Shown: piece after piece, positions 25,041 to 36,513 of the stretch
How positions within the stretch are numbered: the first letter of the stretch is position 1
Layout: the number at the start of each line of letters is the position of its first letter
DNA from: Cunninghamia lanceolata
Lineage: Eukaryota; Streptophyta; Pinopsida; Cupressales; Cupressaceae
Assembly (NCBI GenBank): GCA_027924645.1
Contig: BSBN01000781.1
Span: 2,108,001-2,172,000 of the forward strand
DNA length: 64,000 nt
Reading direction: 5' to 3'
Notes under the pieces: generated by a model
Seen by the model: the letters and a program-made list of their open reading frames with translations, nothing else
Databases searched by the model: none
Told to the model about the DNA's origin: nothing
Program-made: the position numbers and the translations under genes

Positions 25041-26715
25041 CCTTATACAATGGCCTCCCATCCGCATGGATAGACATGAAAAAATTTTAAACCTCAATAG
25101 CCTTATTCTTCCCTCTTGGACCATATGGTTTAAATATGATGTGCATTATTATTAAAGATGGCAAAGGAAATAGTTATAGCTCACCCATGTGTTATTAGGT
25201 AATATTGCCAGCATTTGGTAAGTACACATGGGAGTCTTGTTTTAAGCTATGAATGTAGTGGCTCTTCTTAATTGTATCTAGGGTGAGGCATATGGTAGAA
25301 GTGTGGTTCCTATTTGCAAAATGTATGTGTTGTTGTTGGCGGTATGTCTGTTGTTTGGCACCATAACACATATAAGGTAGGGCTATAAGGTGCATGATCA
25401 AGTGTCTAACAAACAATTGCATTCCATATTTACTTGTACTAATATGGCAACATTAGGGTTGCCAAGGCAGTATTACATGATAATGGCTTAGGCGTTTCTA
25501 GGCACCCACATTTGAAGGCTTCTATTCAAGAAGACTTTCTAAGTTGCAACTTGCAGCTATATTCCCTAATGCAAAGCATAGAATTTGGTTCCTCTACCTT
25601 GTACTTCATACTCAATTTGGAGATATGGAGGTCTTGAGCACTGAAACAACAAAAGTTGTCAAGATGGTTGCAAGGCCCTCTTCTAAGGAAGATAACCCAT
25701 CTAGGGAAAAGGAGTTGGCTGAGGGGTTGGTGTAGAACAATGAAATAAAGCTAGTCTAGCATGAAATGTTTGTCCTTAGAGCTTTCTATAAAGATGTCAT
25801 CAAGGTCTTGGAGGGACTCATGTTGATGCATAACAAGGGTCACTTCAAAGCCTCAAGAAAATACACTATCCCAACCTTTTGCACAAATAAAATACACCAG
25901 TCTCATAGGAGATTTGATACCTAAGACCAATCAAAACAGGGTTAGCATCATGATAACAGTACATGACTGGAGATTGATTGCTCTAATACTAGCTAACCTA
26001 ACAATGCAGTCTGCCAAAAGTAAAATAGATTGCCATAGACCTAGAAATTACTTTAAAAACATTGGTACAATAAACTAAATGCCAGCAAAGTTGGAACTAG
26101 AAAAATAAGTCTGTGGTTCACAATCAAAAAGGTAAATCATATTAAAAAGAGCATCATCTAGATATTAGTGGATGTCATGCTTCGGCCACAAGAAATAAAC
26201 CTCAACAACAAGCTTATCCCACAGAACAATGGGCATTGTCTTCCCCAAACATTTTTCAACATCAATTTGTGCAACAACTTAAACGAATGAAAATGATTTT
26301 TGATAAAAGGACCTATCTGCAATCACTAGAAAACCCATATGTCAATACATGCTTAGATTTTTAACATGTGAGCAGCACATACAATTTGTTAGGTTCTTTA
26401 TCAAGCAACCCACTCAAGGGAGAATTTCAAACAACACAGAAGCATATTTTTTTCAGCTCAGATGAACTTTGCAACTACATACAATGATCAAACTTATCAA
26501 TGTATAGCTAAATCAAAGTCCTAGATGATAAATCACTGTTACATCTATGAGCACCACACCAAAATTGATGTAATGCATGCTAATGAAATAAAACATGTAA
26601 CCATATCAAAGCTCCAAGTTTTCAAATTTACCAATTATATGCCCATTTCTAAAAGTAGAAATAAAATAGAACAGATAAAAATTTGGTGTCATAGGAGAAA
26701 CATGACTAAATTTAC
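25041..26715. other. CACTA interior, no gene recognised
   Basis: No supported frame. Frames of 60-75 codons occur at the level expected by chance in AT-rich DNA. Confidence 0.45.
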
Positions 26716-26877
26716 CTCCTTGGAATTCACAATATCTAGATTGTCCAGAAAATGATTGAGGTATCCTTGCATTGCAGACTTGGCTTTATCCGCAATAGAC
26801 TCTAAGCATCCCAATGTTGAGCAAATGACTGGCAATGCTGCACTCAAAGGAACACCTCTATGCCAAAAAGTGCCAAT
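26716..26877 (-). pseudogene. Exon-like segment, unidentified host gene fragment
   Basis: A minus-strand open segment of exactly 54 codons lies between an AG acceptor (gtgacag) and a GT donor (gtaaattt). It begins IGTFWHRGVPLSAALPVICS and ends LDNLDIVNSKE. No family is recognised. It has no stop, an exact codon count and both splice sites, which together favour a real captured exon over chance. Confidence 0.4.
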
Positions 26878-27689
26878 CTGTCACATCCATGTAGCCTTGA
26901 AATTATGCAAAAGAAAAAATATTCAAGCACAAAATGATCACCTTGAGTGGCAATTAAGCACAACATGCCCATGTAACATGGGTGGAGAAAACATTAAGGA
27001 TGCAAACCATAGAAAAAAGGCCAAAAGAATCCCCTATCACATGACATATATGAGGGGGATGGAGTAAACATAAAGGATGTAGAACATAATAACAACTCAA
27101 AATGAATTTCCTATCCCATGACACAAAAAACTAGCATGCCTCACAAGTAACAACTTCATAATGTTGTGACTTTTTGGTAATGGATGATTTTCCAAACAAA
27201 AATGCACAAAAAAAGGGGGTATAATGCCAAACGAAAGTGTACAACATAGCAAGCTGTGGGTTTTGCAATTAAATTTTAGGCTAACAAGTTTGCAGGATGT
27301 TGACAATACTTTACATTGTAGGTCATTTGATATAAATCATTCATTCTTACTCATTCATCATAACTTCAAACTAGCAATGTCAACATCTTTTGCAAATATT
27401 AGTTCTCCTTGTAAAAATAATATTCATATTTTCTTATCATGTTTTATAAAAAATAATAATATCTTTACATTAATGTGTTATAGACATTACCTAATTCTTT
27501 CAAAAAATAACCCCAAGGCTAGAACAGTCATTTAACCATCTGATTTTCATATTTTTCCCAACTTACTCATATACTTAATCAATTCTTGTAGCAGGCATGC
27601 CTAAAACATAAACCTTGGAAAGTCATCTTAATGGTGAAAAATGTAAAACAAATTAAAAGATATCTAAGCAAAAATAGAAGCTAAAGCAC
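26878..27689. other. CACTA interior, no gene recognised
   Basis: AT-rich sequence between two exon-like segments, consistent with intron. No supported frame. Confidence 0.4.
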
Positions 27690-27819
27690 CTTCTTTTGCT
27701 TGTATGGATTTCCTCCTAGTGTGAGTATACCAGGTCATCATCATGCTCATCTTCATATGCCCTTTAACCACTTTAGTTGTCTACTCCCCAATTCTAATAC
27801 TTTGGAGCCATTCCTTCAC
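27690..27819 (-). pseudogene. Exon-like segment with one stop, unidentified
   Basis: The minus strand has an acceptor-like tatcaatacag, then about 43 codons starting VKEWLQSIRIGE, one TAG, and ending HTRRKSIQAKE, then gtgctttag as donor. It is unrecognised, lies on the same strand as the neighbouring exon-like segments, and is weaker than them because of the stop. Confidence 0.3.
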
Positions 27820-29814
27820 CTGTATTGATAAAAAAAGTTTCAATACTTTGAAACAAATCCAAAATGAATTAACACTGCCAGATTATCAAGTACAAATCTT
27901 GCATTCTATGCATAAGAAAATCAATCTTATTGATGCCACTCAGTTATAATCTAAATGAGCTAGCTTAGATCCAATAATTATACAAGACAAAAATAGTAAG
28001 GATGATGCCACCATATCGAGACCAAAATTAGACACAATAAATCATCTCAAGAATATTGAAAATAGCACAAACATACAAGTTGTGCTAACTATGGGGCATA
28101 TAATGGGAAATACTATTATGTTGTACTAAGATATTCTAAACCTCACAAAATCTTGAATTAAAACTACACAAGTTCTTTTCCAAAATTTGCCTTTTCTAGA
28201 ATCAATGGTTCTCCTCTTACATAGGAGAAAACTAGACATGACTTGCCTACTCTTGTTTCTCATGAAGCTCCTCGATAATTGCATGTTTCTTCAAAGAAAA
28301 ATGCAAATAGAAAACTTGAGAGGCTTTATTTATAGGCTGAGGAAGTTCTTCATGGATGAAATTGGGAATAAAATTCAAAATGGAAAAGAGAGTGTTGTTC
28401 ATAGGTTTACTTAAATCTTGAGGTGGCTGCCCTACTATTGCTTCAAGGTTCATGACACAATCTACTGATAACTTCTTGCTCATTCATACCTTGTTAATTG
28501 TACCTATGATATTGCATTGTATATATCTAATGTACTTCACCTTTAAATGTCCATATTGAAATGTATTCCTTTGTGGACTATTATTTACTTTTGAAACTCA
28601 TCCATAAACATAAAAACTTCATTACCACAGGTTTGTCCCTTTATCATTTGACTTGACTGTACATTGTAAAGAGGTCTACCATAATCTTCTTAATACTTGA
28701 TTCATTGTTTTTCTTTTCCCTTTGATTTAACATATGACAACAATCCTTGTCATTGTGTTTTCCTTAATGTGCCTTCAAATGTTACTCCTAGACTACACTA
28801 AGGTCAAAATATTAATATTATTAATTATTATGGTGAAGGCAATGACTTTAACATGATTTTGGTGTAATTTGATCTCTAAGGGATCTTCCTTTAATAGGCT
28901 TAACATCCTAAAAGCAAATATAAATGGTGCAGTAGTGTACTTTGCAGTATCAAGACTTCACAAATCCAAAAAGAAACCCAAAACACAAGATGAACACTAC
29001 CATTATTTCTGCTCAATTTTTCCATGAATGAACTATGAAAAACTAAGGAATTCATCAAAGCCACCAAAAGAAACCCAAAACGCAAGACAAAGAGCATTTA
29101 CTGCACTAGTTGGAATAGAACTTTCCAGTATTTCAAGAGGTAACAATCTAATGGCAAGTGGGAATACTTGTGAAAGTGTGACCTACATTTAATTCTTTCC
29201 ATTGCACTAAGATTGCACACTATTCAAGCAAACATAGCACAAGGTGATTGTTATCAAATATACAAAAATTTAAAGGAAACAAAGCTTAAAATTTCAAGAA
29301 TATAGTAACACAATGATTCTAACCACTATTTGCAGATCTTAAAGAATATGTCAATGCATTGAATGTTACCAATGTTTACAGATCTTTGGACGATGTCAAC
29401 ACATACCACCTATAAAAATGTTTCTCTTTTCTATGAGAATTGAGTTGCAGTTTTAATATTTCTTGCTTGAAATCTCTCTTCTAATGGAACCCATTTGCTA
29501 CTCCAATGAGCAAGAAGGGCATAAATGATCTGGTTGTTTTTTTTATGTGTTATAGCCTCAGGCAAGTCTGTACTCAAGACTTCTGAGTCTAAACCTAAGA
29601 TTCTCTAGGTTTTGGTAGAAAAAACTCACTGAAAAACCACACACAATCACCCAAACTCAACCCATGAGTCTTGTGCAAGTTGCATCTGTACATGTAAAAT
29701 CAAGTTGTGCTTAATGTCCTAGTTATTTATGTTAGGAGAGATTCCCATGCAAATAGCAGGAATATGAAGCCAATTACTTTAAACCAAATTACATAATCTA
29801 AGATCTAAAGGAGA
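27820..29814. other. CACTA interior, no gene recognised
   Basis: A 78-codon minus-strand frame at 28483-28247 (it contains LSKPMNNTLFSILNFIPNFI) might be another exon, but clear splice sites are lacking. A near-duplicate phrase, ccaaaa(a/g)gaaacccaaaac(a/g)caaga, occurs at about 28970 and 29065. Confidence 0.35.
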
Positions 29815-30102
29815 CATGTTAAAGCATTGAATTGGGTATAATACCACATTGACGTCAAGGTAATACATTTCTAAAACTGTAGTAAGCATGTTCAACATTC
29901 AAATTGGGTTAAATGCTATGTCCAAGTCTGAATATAACTTAGTGAAACCCACAAAAGGCATATTAAGCATTCATAGTGAGCCAAATATTGCATCCAACTC
30001 TGGGTGTGGAATACTCAAATCCGTAGAAGACATGTTAAGTGTTCAAAATTGGATTAAAATCAGCATCCAACTATGTGTACAACATATTTAAAAAACAAGT
30101 CT
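29815..30102 (+). repeat. 72-bp minisatellite, four copies
   Basis: Copies begin at 29815, 29887, 29959 and 30031, exactly 72 bases apart. Each starts cat(g/a)tt(a/c)a and contains attgg or agtgag, then caactctg-like sequence. The period is 24 codons. Copies two to four are open in one frame (29888-30091) and give a degenerate 24-residue repeat such as ILSIHSEPNIASNSGCGIL. The copies differ at about a third of positions, so it is old. Confidence 0.75.
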
Positions 30103-30264
30103 GGGTGCAATTCTAGGGTGACTTTGAGGCAATAGATACCCCTAGCTAAGGAAACAAATTTTTTGACCAAACCCACTGAAAGAAAATTTGAATATTATAG
30201 CACAAACTATTTGAGGATTATTTTAAAATTGAAGGAACTCAAAGAAAATGAAATGGCTAAATAC

Positions 30265-30582
30265 CTGTCGAGTTATAGTGATCTCGGTGTTTTCTTCACA
30301 TCCAATGGGACCACGACTACACTCAGAATTATCAAAAATAGTAGAAAGAATGGCCTTTGTCACTCCGGCCTGCACTTGCTTGTACACTAGCCCTTACAAA
30401 TTTGAAGCCTTGACCTGTTGTAAATTGGTAATTCGAAGCATGAAATAGATTGAGTCCAATATATTCCATTTCCATGAGCCATTCAGACCAGTTATAGGAT
30501 CAAAAAAGGGATCAAAATTAGGCACAACTATCCTCATTACATAGGACTTGAAACCCTCCAGATAGACCTCCTTGACATACAT
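30265..30582 (-). pseudogene. SMC2: SMC2 (condensin ATPase) first coding exon, captured and inactivated
   Basis: The minus strand from ATG 30582 gives [20 protein letters not shown], then FDPFF, ITGLNGS, NILDSI and [12 protein letters not shown], the N-terminus of the condensin subunit SMC2. After one in-frame TAA it continues LVYKQVQAGVTKA, IFDNSE and EITITRQ. It stops at a GT donor (gtattt) exactly 106 codons from the ATG. SMC2 forms the ATPase head of condensin, which compacts chromosomes. Here the Walker A loop reads GLNGSWKWN where the family has GLNGSGKSN, so two key residues are lost, and the stop adds to that. No further SMC2 exons were found. The fragment sits inside the CACTA element, which is consistent with gene capture. 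Confidence 0.88.
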
Positions 30583-31420
30583 TGTTGTAAACTTAAATCA
30601 CCCCAAATGTCTATTGATAAACCCCAATTTTGTTATATGCACCATATCTCCCTCAATAAATCTTTCAAATAAGATCTTGTTTTTGGATACACTATGTGCA
30701 TCTCCCTCTATAATTCATGTAAATTGTTGGATATAATAGAAATAGAGTAGACATGGGATTCAACCTGAGGCCCAATACTTATACATATCTTTGCTGGAAA
30801 GTGTCATTCATCTTCAAGTTTTGTTGGAATTGGCTTGTGTGGCTGATGCAATCGAATCACATCGCATCCAACATTATCAATTTCTAGTCTAACTTCAATA
30901 AAGTCTCTATAGACATTAACTACATGGCTGAACTGAAGTATACATTGTAGCTACTGGTAACTCAGGGCGTTGTAGAGTTGCTTATCATTGGTGATTTGAT
31001 CAGCAATCTGTCCCTTGCTTGTTTTAGACATTGACAACATTGGACAGTAGCTATTGATGATCCAAAATCTCGGAAGGCTTGAATTGCAATAGGATATTCT
31101 CGACTCATTTTTCCATGTATTATCACACTTGTCATGTAAGCACATGTAAGTGAACTCGGTAGACAAGAACTGCACCAGACGATCAGTTGCACTAGGCCCT
31201 ATTATTAACAAAATATCCTCTACTCTATGCCATGGCAATTTCTTCTCTTCACTTTCAGAGATTTCAAATCTGGAAATGCCTTTTGACTCTAGGTGGGAAA
31301 ATAGGAAGCATTCTCATGGGTGTGAACACTACGGGCCTTGCAATCTTTTATTAATAGAATAAATGACTTTTTGAAGTCCCAAGGTCAAAGAGAGTTTATG
31401 TGAGAGTAGAAACTACTATT
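30583..31420. other. CACTA interior upstream of SMC2 fragment
   Basis: This may hold captured SMC2 5' flank. A 95-codon minus-strand frame (31238-30951, MPWHRVEDILLIIGPSATDR...) overlaps another open frame; neither is recognised. I do not call a gene. Confidence 0.35.
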
Positions 31421-31551
31421 TTTTCATTGTGACTAATTATTTAGTCATTTATAGTTGTGTTGTAAAAAATGATTAGAATTTAGTCATTTTCAGTTGTCGT
31501 GACTAAAAGTTTTAGTCACCTAGTCATTTATTTGCCAAAATTCTACTAGTG
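31421..31551. repeat. CACTA right subterminal repeats and terminus
   Basis: Copies of (t)ttagtcatt(t) and gtgacta(a) lie in both orientations, ending in gccaaaattctactagtg. The following ttt (31552-31554) repeats the ttt before the left end. Confidence 0.75.
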
Positions 31552-31554
31552 TTT

Positions 31555-32905
31555 CTTGTGACTAACATTTTACAATCCACTTAATCTGCTCTTGCACACT
31601 TTGATTGGTATCTCACCTTGTTGCTACACTTGGTTCTAAGGTATCTCCAGTATAGCCCAATGGTTATACTTGACTCTAAAATCATCAGTATAGCCTTGGT
31701 CCTTGATGTAGTTGTTTTTATGTGTAGCTTTAATGAATTGCTTTGGTTATTATCTTAGAAAAATATTTCTAACCTTTCTTGTTGTTTATCTTAGCAATTT
31801 ATATCAATGTGTTTGTGGGAACATTCGGCAATCATAAGCACATGTCACCTTGGGGGCATGGGCTTTGTGAAAACTCTTGTTTCCTTGCATGTTTTCTCTC
31901 TACCTTAATGTGCTTGATATCAGTACATGACATCAACCACCTTAAGGTGGGGGCATATATAATGATATTTGTCTGATGATTTTGGGTACTAACGAAGCAT
32001 GTTTGTAAGCCCTCTCCATGAGGTGGGATGTTGTATCTCCGGCGTGAGTACACATCGTTATTCATATTGCAATCAAAGAAGCCCTCTATTCAAGTCAGGA
32101 TAATATATCCCTTGAGCTATTGTGTATCCATTTATTCAAAAGCCCTTCTACGGAAGGCGGGATGGTGTATCTCTTGAGCTAGTGCACATCCTTTTAATAC
32201 AAAAGTCTGCCATGGAGGCAAGGTTGGATCTTGAGACTATCCTCCCTTAAGCATGTCTTTGGTGGTTTTTGTGGCATAATCCCAGCCATTAGGTGTGTTT
32301 GGCATGTTTTAGATGGTGGGACTTATCAATAAGCTCCTTCCATCACCCGTGTTTGTCATGTATAAGACGTATAGTACATATCTGTCATGCTATATGACAC
32401 TCCTGTATTCTGTGTGTCTTCTGTGTGTTTCCCCCCTTGTGTTGTTAACCCCCACTTGGGATTTGTATAGCGTGTTTTCCCCTCTTGTGTGTGTAGTGAT
32501 GACTCCACCTACACTTAAGGTTTGTTTGGCATTTTTTCCCCCTTTGTGTGGTCTCGACCCACACTCGGGGTTTCACATTGCAATTTTATTTCCATGCATA
32601 TATATATATATATATGAAAATGCTATAAAAAATGTTATGAAAATGTTATATCAATGTATTCATCGTGTTTTGCATGACTGCTCTCATGTCGTCTCCATGT
32701 TTTGTGTACCTTTTACTATCTTCTCTATGTTTTGCGTGTATGCGATGTGTTTTCTAGTGATACCTGAGATTGGGGCCTAGAAATAGTTCATCAATCTTGG
32801 TGTATGCCTTAGCTTCAAGTGCCTGACATGTTTGATGTGTTTTCGACCATACTTTAATGCATGTATGGGTTATAAGATAATACATACATTAAAGTGGGGG
32901 CCAAA
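31555..32905 (+). other. Element B 3' noncoding region with subrepeats and PPT
   Basis: The region holds two sets of imperfect tandem subrepeats. At 32008-32235 three to four units of about 65-75 bases share agccct(c/t)t, gggat(g/a)(g/t)tgtatct and tgagc/gtgagta. At 32430-32585 three units of about 55-60 bases share ccccc(t)ttgtgt and acccacactt/cggg. Tandem subrepeats just upstream of the 3' LTR are known from Tat-lineage gypsy elements. The polypurine tract aaagtgggggccaaa ends at 32905, next to the 3' LTR. The 155-codon frame here is a by-product of the repeats. Confidence 0.65.
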
Positions 32906-34166
32906 TGTTATGTCGTAAAATGTCCCCTAAGACTTTTACCTCCTAAGTTTAGCTCCTAAGTCCCTTAGGATTAATCATGCATGCTTAAAATGAATCCCAA
33001 AACAAAATCCCCCAAAACCCATGTCAAATGGGGCCTAGGGGTGAACCTTAAGCTTAATTTGGACCCAAAATAGGCCCCTAGACTTGGGCGCCCGTGCCCT
33101 AGTCCAGCCCTATTTTGTCAGGGTACCAAAGTTGAATGTCATCTTGTGACCATTAAAAGGGTTTCCCTTGTCGACATCTCAAGTTTGAATCACAAAAGTT
33201 TAGTAGGAATGCATATTTAAGTAGATTAATGACTTCATTTTACACCTAGATGGATAATGTGAACTTGTGATCTCATGATAAGGATATTCAAGGCTTTCAT
33301 TGTGTTTCAGAGTAGTATTGTGTTGTGTTTGTACTTGTTTGTTGCAAATTTGTCTTCAACAATCCATCTCCTCATGGTGTGAAATATCTTCATCTCCCCA
33401 TGAGAGCTTCACCTCCGAGGTGACATCTATTTTGTGTTTCAATCAATTTATCATATCATTTGCTTTTGCCTCTATCCACCAAGGACATGCACTCTATCTA
33501 GCAATGGTGTTGGAAGGCTTGAATGCTATTTCGGGGCTTGACCGAGGCAAGCTCCTAAACACCACACCCTCCAACCCGTCTCTTGTGATTGCAGGTTATA
33601 GGTGTCAAATCTTGCAGAAAGGAGTTGTTGGAGGTCAGTGCAGAGCATAAAGATTCTGGATCTAAAGAAAACAATAGAAAATATTCTTGATTGGACAAGG
33701 GCACCCACTCTTTTGTCCTCCAGTTTGGTAGTACTAGAAATATCTGAGCAGGTTACAGTCTGAAGCACATTTTGATCCAAAGCCCTTAGAAAAAGTACCA
33801 CATTGGACATAGGCACCCGCTCTTTTGTCCTTGAAGTTCTACCTTCCAAAATTCAAATCCTGGTATGTCTCTAATCTACATTTAGTGTCTTCCTATGCGA
33901 GAATTGGTCGAGTTTCATCTGTTTGTTTACGATTTTGTATAATTAGGGTTTTAGGACTAATTAGACTAGGGTTTTAGCAAAATATCAATCTATTCTATCT
34001 TTCCAATCATCTCATAGTGACATCAAACCTGTAGCTGAGTCGTCTATCATAGTTGTGACTTAGCTCGATCTATGTCCTTGAATGTATGTGTGAAAGAAGG
34101 GTTTAATTGAATCTAATTAACTATACACTATACAACTTTCCTTCAACCACATTTTCATACATAACA
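32906..34166 (+). mobile_element. Element B 3' LTR
   Basis: This second copy of the 13030-14291 LTR runs from TGTTATGTCGTAAAATG to CATACATAACA. It is preceded by the polypurine tract and followed by target duplication cctcc. Differences from the 5' copy are mainly transitions, as expected from cytosine methylation decay. Confidence 0.92.
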
Positions 34167-35195
34167 CCTCCTAAGAGCAAGACAACCATGACCCTCTCAC
34201 ATATATCAACCAATGAAAATGGAATTAGGATTGCTCACATAGCAATTCTATTGGTTGATAAAGAAGAAGCTGTAATGATTTCTGAAGACTACAGTATATA
34301 GCAGGTCGCATTGGGTTCAAGAACCTGAGAAGGAGACAAGAATGCCCTAACTGATGTTGTACATGTAGTTTTGGACAAAATGTAGAAATATGAGGTGACA
34401 ATGGAAGATCTGAAGAAACAAGTTGCACAGCTCTCAGCCTATGTCACTCACTTAGTGGGGCCAATTGATTCCTCTGCTCCTACTCCTACCATGATGGAAG
34501 CAATCAACAAATAAAGCATAGCCCCTGACCCCTTGGGTATTCTACCTATAGCTACTGCTTGGAAATGCTTGGGAAGGATACCATTAGGGAGGCCCTAAAA
34601 ATGTATCATAGCATTTAGAATGAACTGGAGGTGGCAGATGGGCTCATGAATAGCATTGATAATGAAGCCCTAGTTTGGGAAGATTATCTTCCAATTTTAG
34701 AAAGGATGGAGGCTACACCTCCAAACACAATTTTGCAATTAGGGATTTTGGACAAAGGATATCCAAGAGTGATACTAGAGTGGATCAAAGCTGGGAAGAT
34801 CCAAGTTAAACTATTACATAAATGCAAAGGTAAAATGCAAAAGAGGATTGATGTAGCCAAACAAGGCACCGACATGGTTGAGACCCTAATAAATTTTATT
34901 CCTTGTCAGCTCAAGGATAATTCTTTGGTGATTCTTCCTGCAACAAGAATAATAAAAGAATTTTTCAGGGATCTTTCAACAACTCACAAAACAAGGCATT
35001 GATGACTTAATGAGGCTAAAGACTCTCTTCACTAAGTTAAAAGAGCAGTTGGTGGGATTGGCAAGAATTTAGGACAAGCTTAGAAGGTCATCATACTCTC
35101 AGCAAATGAAGATCAAGTATCACAATGGACCCAGTATGAATGACATCCAGGAGGCCACCAACAACTTCAAGAGCCATTTTGGAGAGGGAACATAA
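34167..35195 (+). pseudogene. Unrecognised ORF D, C-terminal part
   Basis: After element B the D frame continues (PPKSKTTMTLSHISTNENG) and, with several stops and shifts, runs to a TAA near 35195. It passes through a heptad-like stretch (TMEDLKKQVAQLSAYV), the segment 34631-35002 (LERMEATPPNTILQLGILDK) and an end part reading MNDIQEATNNFKSHFGEGT. The two D parts total about 1,200 codons. No catalytic motif is seen. The split by B, with matching 5-bp duplication, shows that D was already resident when B arrived. Confidence 0.5.
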
Positions 35196-36355
35196 TATCC
35201 TTGTTCTTCACTCTTTGATTCTTTTATTCTTTATTTTCTTCTAGTCTTTGATGGGGCCTACCTCACTATTCTAGCTGATAGGGGCTAAAATTGTATATTG
35301 TAACTTATGTGTAGAGGCACTTCCAGGCCGACTAGGGCCAAAATGTACAATGTAGACAAGAAGATTCTCATATATAAAGGAGATCTTTTGGACATTTGTA
35401 AAAGGGGGGAAACATAGAGAATTTGTGTGAGTGCAAGCTATACTTATATTTTGGCATGTAAGTGTCATACTTGATATGCATGTTTTGTATGAATACTGCT
35501 CTTTTGTAATCATCCAACAATTTTTCCAGTTAATGAGAAGACAAATTTGGGGACCTATTCTTTTGTTTCTACCCTGAGGTGGTAATGTACTTGTGTTTCT
35601 TTTCCTTGCATATGACTCTACATTAGTGAATCTTGAGCTTAATTATTGAAATCTTAAGTTTGGTGGTTGAATGAGGGCTTGAACTCTGTGCATGTAATAT
35701 GGTGTTTTCAATTTCTTGTTCTTCTGCCTATTTCCTTAGAATATTGCACTTGTAGCGGTCATGATTGTGTAGAATAATGGTCATTCATTGCTTGTTAATT
35801 TGATATCACTAATGTTTGTTATATGAAGTGAAAAGCCAGGTGCAGAGGTTGTCCAAGCTATTTTATATTTTTCTTTCTAAACCCTAAACCTCTTTTCCTT
35901 TTTTTCACAACTTAGAAGTAGGTTAGCATTTGCACTCAATTGAATATCTATCTATCAAAGGTTACTTGGTGTTCTAGATTGATATCACCAGCACAGGCCC
36001 CTTGAACAAACATTCACATTGTCCACTCTAATGTACTAACACTACTATGACCCAGCAAAATAGGGACCTTGGGTAAACCAAGATCATTAGGTTACCTTTC
36101 AGGAGAAGTAGAGTGATCATTCATTCTACTTGAGTTGATGTGCCAAAACAACCATCAAAAGGTTGCCTCATTTTCTTTGAAGGGATGGCAGAGGGGGATC
36201 CTTAGCATATCTACCAGATGCTTAGGGATGGGAAGAAACCTTTGATTTGGGCTTAACTTAATTTGCCACTTGTGGGAAAGGGGGAGCTACTGTCTAGCCT
36301 CAAAACATCAAGAGGGTCCAAGGGCATCACAAGGAGGTATGTTACTAAGAAACAA
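35196..36355. other. D 3' region and junction with element E, no gene
   Basis: No supported coding region. Purine tracts (aaaaggggggaaa near 35400, gaaagggggagct near 36275) could be old polypurine tracts. At 36186-36330 a short plus-strand frame with stops (MAEGDP..., GKKPLIWA, QNIKRVQGHHK) may be the start of another D-like unit. The boundary between D and E cannot be placed exactly. Confidence 0.35.
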
Positions 36356-36508
36356 TTCTACAATTTTCTATGCTTTATATTTTTGATATGATAAAAAGAA
36401 TAAATCCTCTCTAGCTGGAGCAACTCCAACTGGTTTTGGATAGAAGTAGTCAAGTGTAAAGTGTCCATGATGAGTGACGGTTTGGTACCAACTGTGATGT
36501 ACAGCGTG
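36356..36508 (-). pseudogene. Distal end of element E protease frame
   Basis: Read on the minus strand, this continues the E protease frame that stops at 47409: across element A and one copy of cacac the reading stays in phase. It includes HFTLDYFYPKP, a motif found downstream of the retropepsin in this kind of plant gypsy frame. After about 50 codons it decays. No reverse transcriptase follows in the window. Confidence 0.6.
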
Positions 36509-36513
36509 CACAC

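Larger units (their letters stand above)
18253..31551. mobile_element. CACTA-like DNA transposon carrying host gene fragments (13.3 kb)
   Basis: The left end reads CACTCTAGTACAAAAAGAGC. The right end, reverse-complemented, reads CACTAGTAGAATTTTGGC. Both are close to plant CACTA (En/Spm) termini, allowing one extra base on the left. A 3-bp duplication ttt flanks it, the size known for this superfamily. Arrays of TTTAGTCATT-like subterminal repeats lie inside both ends. It sits in the internal region of LTR element B and interrupts it cleanly. I find no transposase. Instead it carries PPR repeats, an SMC2 exon and other exon-like pieces, as gene-capturing CACTA elements do. The imperfect terminal match is the main doubt. 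Confidence 0.72.

Noticed and set aside
30951..31238. 95-codon minus-strand ORF upstream of the SMC2 fragment
   Set aside because: Two overlapping frames are equally open, no splice sites fit, and neither is recognisable.
32313..32780. 155-codon ORF in the B 3' region
   Set aside because: It runs through tandem subrepeats and an (at)n run; no domain, Cys/Leu-rich composition.
33300..33650. 116-codon ORF in both B LTRs as a gene
   Set aside because: Shared only because the LTRs are copies; no recognisable domain.
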